Made by a program: the position numbers and the translations under genes. Of a DNA stretch of 33,435 nt, positions 31,630-33,435 are shown one piece after another. The stretch is taken from the NCBI GenBank assembly GCA_017474515.1, contig JAFVHN010000089.1, forward strand, positions 1-33,435. The letters are read 5' to 3'. How positions within the stretch are numbered: position 1 is the stretch's first letter; each line of letters opens with the position of its first letter. The notes beneath the pieces are model-generated. The model did not search any database and was not told the origin of the DNA. It saw nothing but the letters and a program-made list of their open reading frames with translations. This DNA is from Prevotella sp. (lineage in GTDB: Bacteria > Bacteroidota > Bacteroidia > Bacteroidales > Bacteroidaceae).

Positions 31630-31750
31630 GATGTTCAAGCCTATACCGGGGATTGTCTTATTCATGCCAATGGGGTGCAAATCATTTTGAGTGCAAAATA
31701 ATACAAAAAAAAGAATATCTCCAAATAAAAAAGTGAAATTTTCAACTTTT

Positions 31751-31832
31751 ATGGCCCACCCCCGCCCCCTCCCGTAAGGAGGGGAGCCCCGTGCCCCGCA
31801 CATCCTCCCCCCTTGGGGGGATTAGAGGGGGC
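31751..31832 (+). repeat. Paired G/C-hairpin intergenic repeat, copy
   Basis: The element reads ATGGCCCACCCCCGCCCCCT, CCCGTAAGGAGGGGAG, variable bases and CCTCCCCCCTTGGGGGGATT, ending AGAGGGGGC, followed by TTTTCACTTTTCACTT. It lies between divergent genes and just upstream of the -7 box of the SGNH-like gene. Confidence 0.75.
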
Positions 31833-31877
31833 TCACTTTTTCATCTTTTCACTTTTCACTTTTTCAACTTTTATGTT

Positions 31878-31885
31878 TACCTTTG
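31878..31885 (+). promoter_or_regulatory. -7 box for the SGNH-like esterase gene
   Basis: TACCTTTG at 31878-31885 fits TAnnTTTG, 25 bases before the ATG at 31911. The -33 position falls in the TTTTCACTT repeat tract and has no perfect TTTG. Confidence 0.55.
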
Positions 31886-31910
31886 CACGCGGAAACACCT
31901 AAGAAACGAT

Positions 31911-32804
31911 ATGACGAAGAAACTATTTTACATCTTTTCAACCCTGTGCCTGTTGCTTTTTGGTGGAACAAGTGCAAATGCCCAAAGGAAACCCGCCAGC
32001 GTGATACTTGTGGCCGGGCAATCGAATACCGACGGCAGGGTGAGCAACAATGAGTTGCCCGAATATATCAGGCAAAACGGCTATAAACATTGCTTGTGGT
32101 CGTATGGTAGCGACACCATTTCGGGTGGAGGACGATTTGAACCTTTCTGGCCAAGGGTCGCCAAACCCGACAACCACGAGCGGTGGGGCTATGATGCCGT
32201 AGTTTATTATCTGCTTGACCAACATTGCAAGCGCGACTTCTACGTCATCAAAGAGTCGTTGGGAGGAACGGCCATCGACACGGCTTGCGTAAGCACCAAC
32301 GGCATGTATTGGAACGCCTCGGAGGACTTCCTCGCGTCAACGGAAGCCGCAGACAAAGGGGGAAAGTCGCTCTTGAAGGCTTTCACCGAGAACATCGGCG
32401 CGTGCATCGACAACGTGCTCTCACACCACAAAAGAGGTTTTAAGCTGAAGGCCCTCCTGTGGCACCAGGGAGAGAGCGACAAGAAAATGGCCGCCCACTA
32501 TTATGACAACCTGAAAAGTGTGGTGGCATACATTCGCACATACCTTGTGGAAAAGACCGGTAACACGGCTTATGCTCATCTGCCGGTCATTTGCGGAACA
32601 TTCTCAGAGAAAAGCCGCGACCATAGCGAACAAATTGTGCAAGCCCTTGCCCGCCTGGAGAGGGAAGATCCCAATTTTCATGTCGTGGATGCCAGCGATG
32701 CCACCATTCAAAACGACCGCCTCCATTTCGACGCCCAGGGAGCCGAACTCCTGGGCTGGCGGATGTACAAGAAATTAACGGAAGTGGCAGGAAAAATCAA
32801 ATAA
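31911..32804 (+). CDS. Secreted SGNH-type carbohydrate esterase (sialate O-acetylesterase-like)
   Basis: From the ATG at 31911 the product has 297 residues and a signal peptide ending TSANAQ (residue 25). The SGNH blocks are visible: VILVAGQSNTDGR with nucleophile Ser38, KESLGGTAID with the oxyanion Gly, LLWHQGESDKK (about 182-192), and a closing DRLHFDAQG with the Asp-x-x-His pair. This matches the sialate O-acetylesterase / CE6-like group that removes acetyl groups from sugars. It probably acts in the periplasm on acetylated glycans. The frame upstream of 31911 passes through repeat DNA and is not used. Confidence 0.88.
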   Translation: MTKKLFYIFSTLCLLLFGGTSANAQRKPASVILVAGQSNTDGRVSNNELPEYIRQNGYKHCLWSYGSDTISGGGRFEPFWPRVAKPDNHERWGYDAVVYYLLDQHCKRDFYVIKESLGGTAIDTACVSTNGMYWNASEDFLASTEAADKGGKSLLKAFTENIGACIDNVLSHHKRGFKLKALLWHQGESDKKMAAHYYDNLKSVVAYIRTYLVEKTGNTAYAHLPVICGTFSEKSRDHSEQIVQALARLEREDPNFHVVDASDATIQNDRLHFDAQGAELLGWRMYKKLTEVAGKIK

Positions 32805-32823
32805 AAGGGCTATGCCATAGGAG

Positions 32824-32856
32824 CCGATGCTTCCAAGTGTCGGAATTTTTTTTTTT
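32824..32856 (+). terminator. Rho-independent terminator of the SGNH-like gene
   Basis: CCGATG (32824-32829) pairs with TGTCGG (32838-32843), including two G-U wobbles, around an 8-base loop. A run of eleven T follows (32846-32856). It starts 20 bases after the stop codon. Confidence 0.65.
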
Positions 32857-32947
32857 GCATCTTCCGCATAACCTCCGCTTATAGCCTTCCTGCTTTATCA
32901 TTTATTATTTTTCATTTATCATTTAGCGCAGCGCCCCCCCCCCTCAT

Positions 32948-33176
32948 TTGTCAAGATTTTTCATGGTTTTTTGAATACCCCAAGAGGTTTGACGGCAATT
33001 TGCGAGGAGAAATATTGAAGTTTGAGAGGAGAGATTTGGCGAATCTCTCCCTGAAAATTGCAGTCAAAATTGGCACGATTTACAAATGGCTGAAATTCAG
33101 CAAGTTACAAAAACAGCAAAATTTCGCCTGTTTTGTCAAATATTTTTACCAGATTGTACCTATGCTGTTATCCATC
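32948..33176 (+). repeat. About 229-bp intergenic element with 81-bp palindrome, copy C
   Basis: This copy begins TTGTCAAGATTTTTCATGG, has the palindrome at 32988-33068, and ends with TGTACCTATGCTGTTATCC. The flanks run in the same direction as copy B. However, the centre reads TTTGAGAGGAGAGATTTGGC, the reverse complement of the CTCTCCTCTCAA centre of copies A and B. A shared leader ATCATTTAGCGCAGCGC (just before the element) also occurs next to copy A. No gene is present; a long open frame from 33000 is judged spurious. Confidence 0.83.
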
Positions 33177-33239
33177 ACAAAAAGAGGTATTTTTGAACGG
33201 GTGACGGTTATATTATTATTCAAGTTTCTCATTCGCTCA

Positions 33240-33435
33240 ACTTCTTGGAGTTACAGGAGTTCGGGAGTTACAGGAGATAAAATGCTTTTAAATGATGAAT
33301 TCTTAGTTATGAATTATGCACGGCAGCAAAAACTCATAACTCATAACTCAAACTTAATAGTTCTGAAAACTCCCTTTTGGTCAGTTTGCAGAGGCTGGAA
33401 GTATTGTCTGAACTCCTGTAACTCCTGAACTACAT
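33240..33435. repeat. Terminal intergenic stretch with inverted GGAGTTACAGGAG repeats
   Basis: TTGGAGTTACAGGAGTTCGG, followed by GAGTTACAGGAG (33245-33276), is mirrored by CTGAACTCCTGTAACTCCTG with AACTAC (33409-33433). Between them lie AGTTATGA/TCATAACT units of the type seen near 9460 and 25900. No gene is seen, and the window ends here. Confidence 0.5.

Noticed and set aside
33000-33428. 142-codon open frame near the window end
   Set aside because: It starts inside the palindrome of repeat copy C and shows no protein-like features.

Overview
The window looks like a chromosomal segment of a member of the Bacteroidota, most likely Prevotellaceae (Prevotella in the broad sense). Supporting signs are the promoters of the form TTTG-(19/20)-TAnnTTTG, the near absence of Shine-Dalgarno sites, a PorE-type type IX secretion lipoprotein next to secreted proteins with Prevotella-style tails, DUF3943 and DUF5056 proteins, and the ExbB / small membrane protein / ExbD / ExbD operon. 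Coding DNA is of medium to fairly high GC, while the intergenic DNA is AT-rich and full of short repeat families. The genus cannot be fixed from sequence alone.

Layout. 1-1260: end of a TonB gene, then a SUMF1/FGE-fold protein whose last 40 residues carry the codon signature of a diversity-generating retroelement (DGR) target, then a 24-bp perfect hairpin and a tandem structured repeat. 1275-4273: recR, a four-helix membrane protein, a family-2 glycosyltransferase and a GNAT acetyltransferase. 4293-4580: a promoter, two identical tRNA-Asp genes and a terminator. 4759-6927: a secreted SH3-like protein (minus strand), a small orphan ORF, and a secreted C39-like cysteine peptidase paired with a GNAT enzyme. 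7005-16504: a minus-strand run of DUF3943 outer-membrane protein, pfkA, a secreted subtilase, a patatin-beta-barrel protein, msrA and an iron-sulfur-flavoprotein-like reductase. 17139-20330: an outer-membrane protein, then a stress-type cluster (DUF6249 membrane protein, PspC, ECF sigma factor, DUF5056 anti-sigma-like protein). 20335-22395: PorE-like lipoprotein (minus). 22905-27619: thiol-disulfide oxidoreductase, the ExbB-TM-ExbD-ExbD energising complex, and an Lrp/AsnC regulator. 27701-30427: minus-strand folA-thyA-rRNA methyltransferase operon. 30652-32804: divergent lipoprotein hydrolase and SGNH/sialate-esterase-like protein, followed by repeats to the end.

How the parts fit. Much of the window concerns the cell envelope: TonB and ExbB/D for energised outer-membrane uptake, PorE for anchoring the type IX secretion ring, a probable type IX cargo protease, a type Vd-like patatin autotransporter, and several beta-barrel or periplasmic proteins. 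DHFR and thymidylate synthase form a matched folate pair, because ThyA oxidises tetrahydrofolate to dihydrofolate and DHFR regenerates it.

The most unusual points are (a) the DGR-type variable region at about 723-839, whose template repeat and reverse transcriptase are not in this window, and (b) a roughly 229-bp intergenic element present three times (16739, 22553, 32948), each with an 81-bp imperfect palindrome whose centre appears inverted in the third copy. Everything here was read by eye; no database search or folding program was run.
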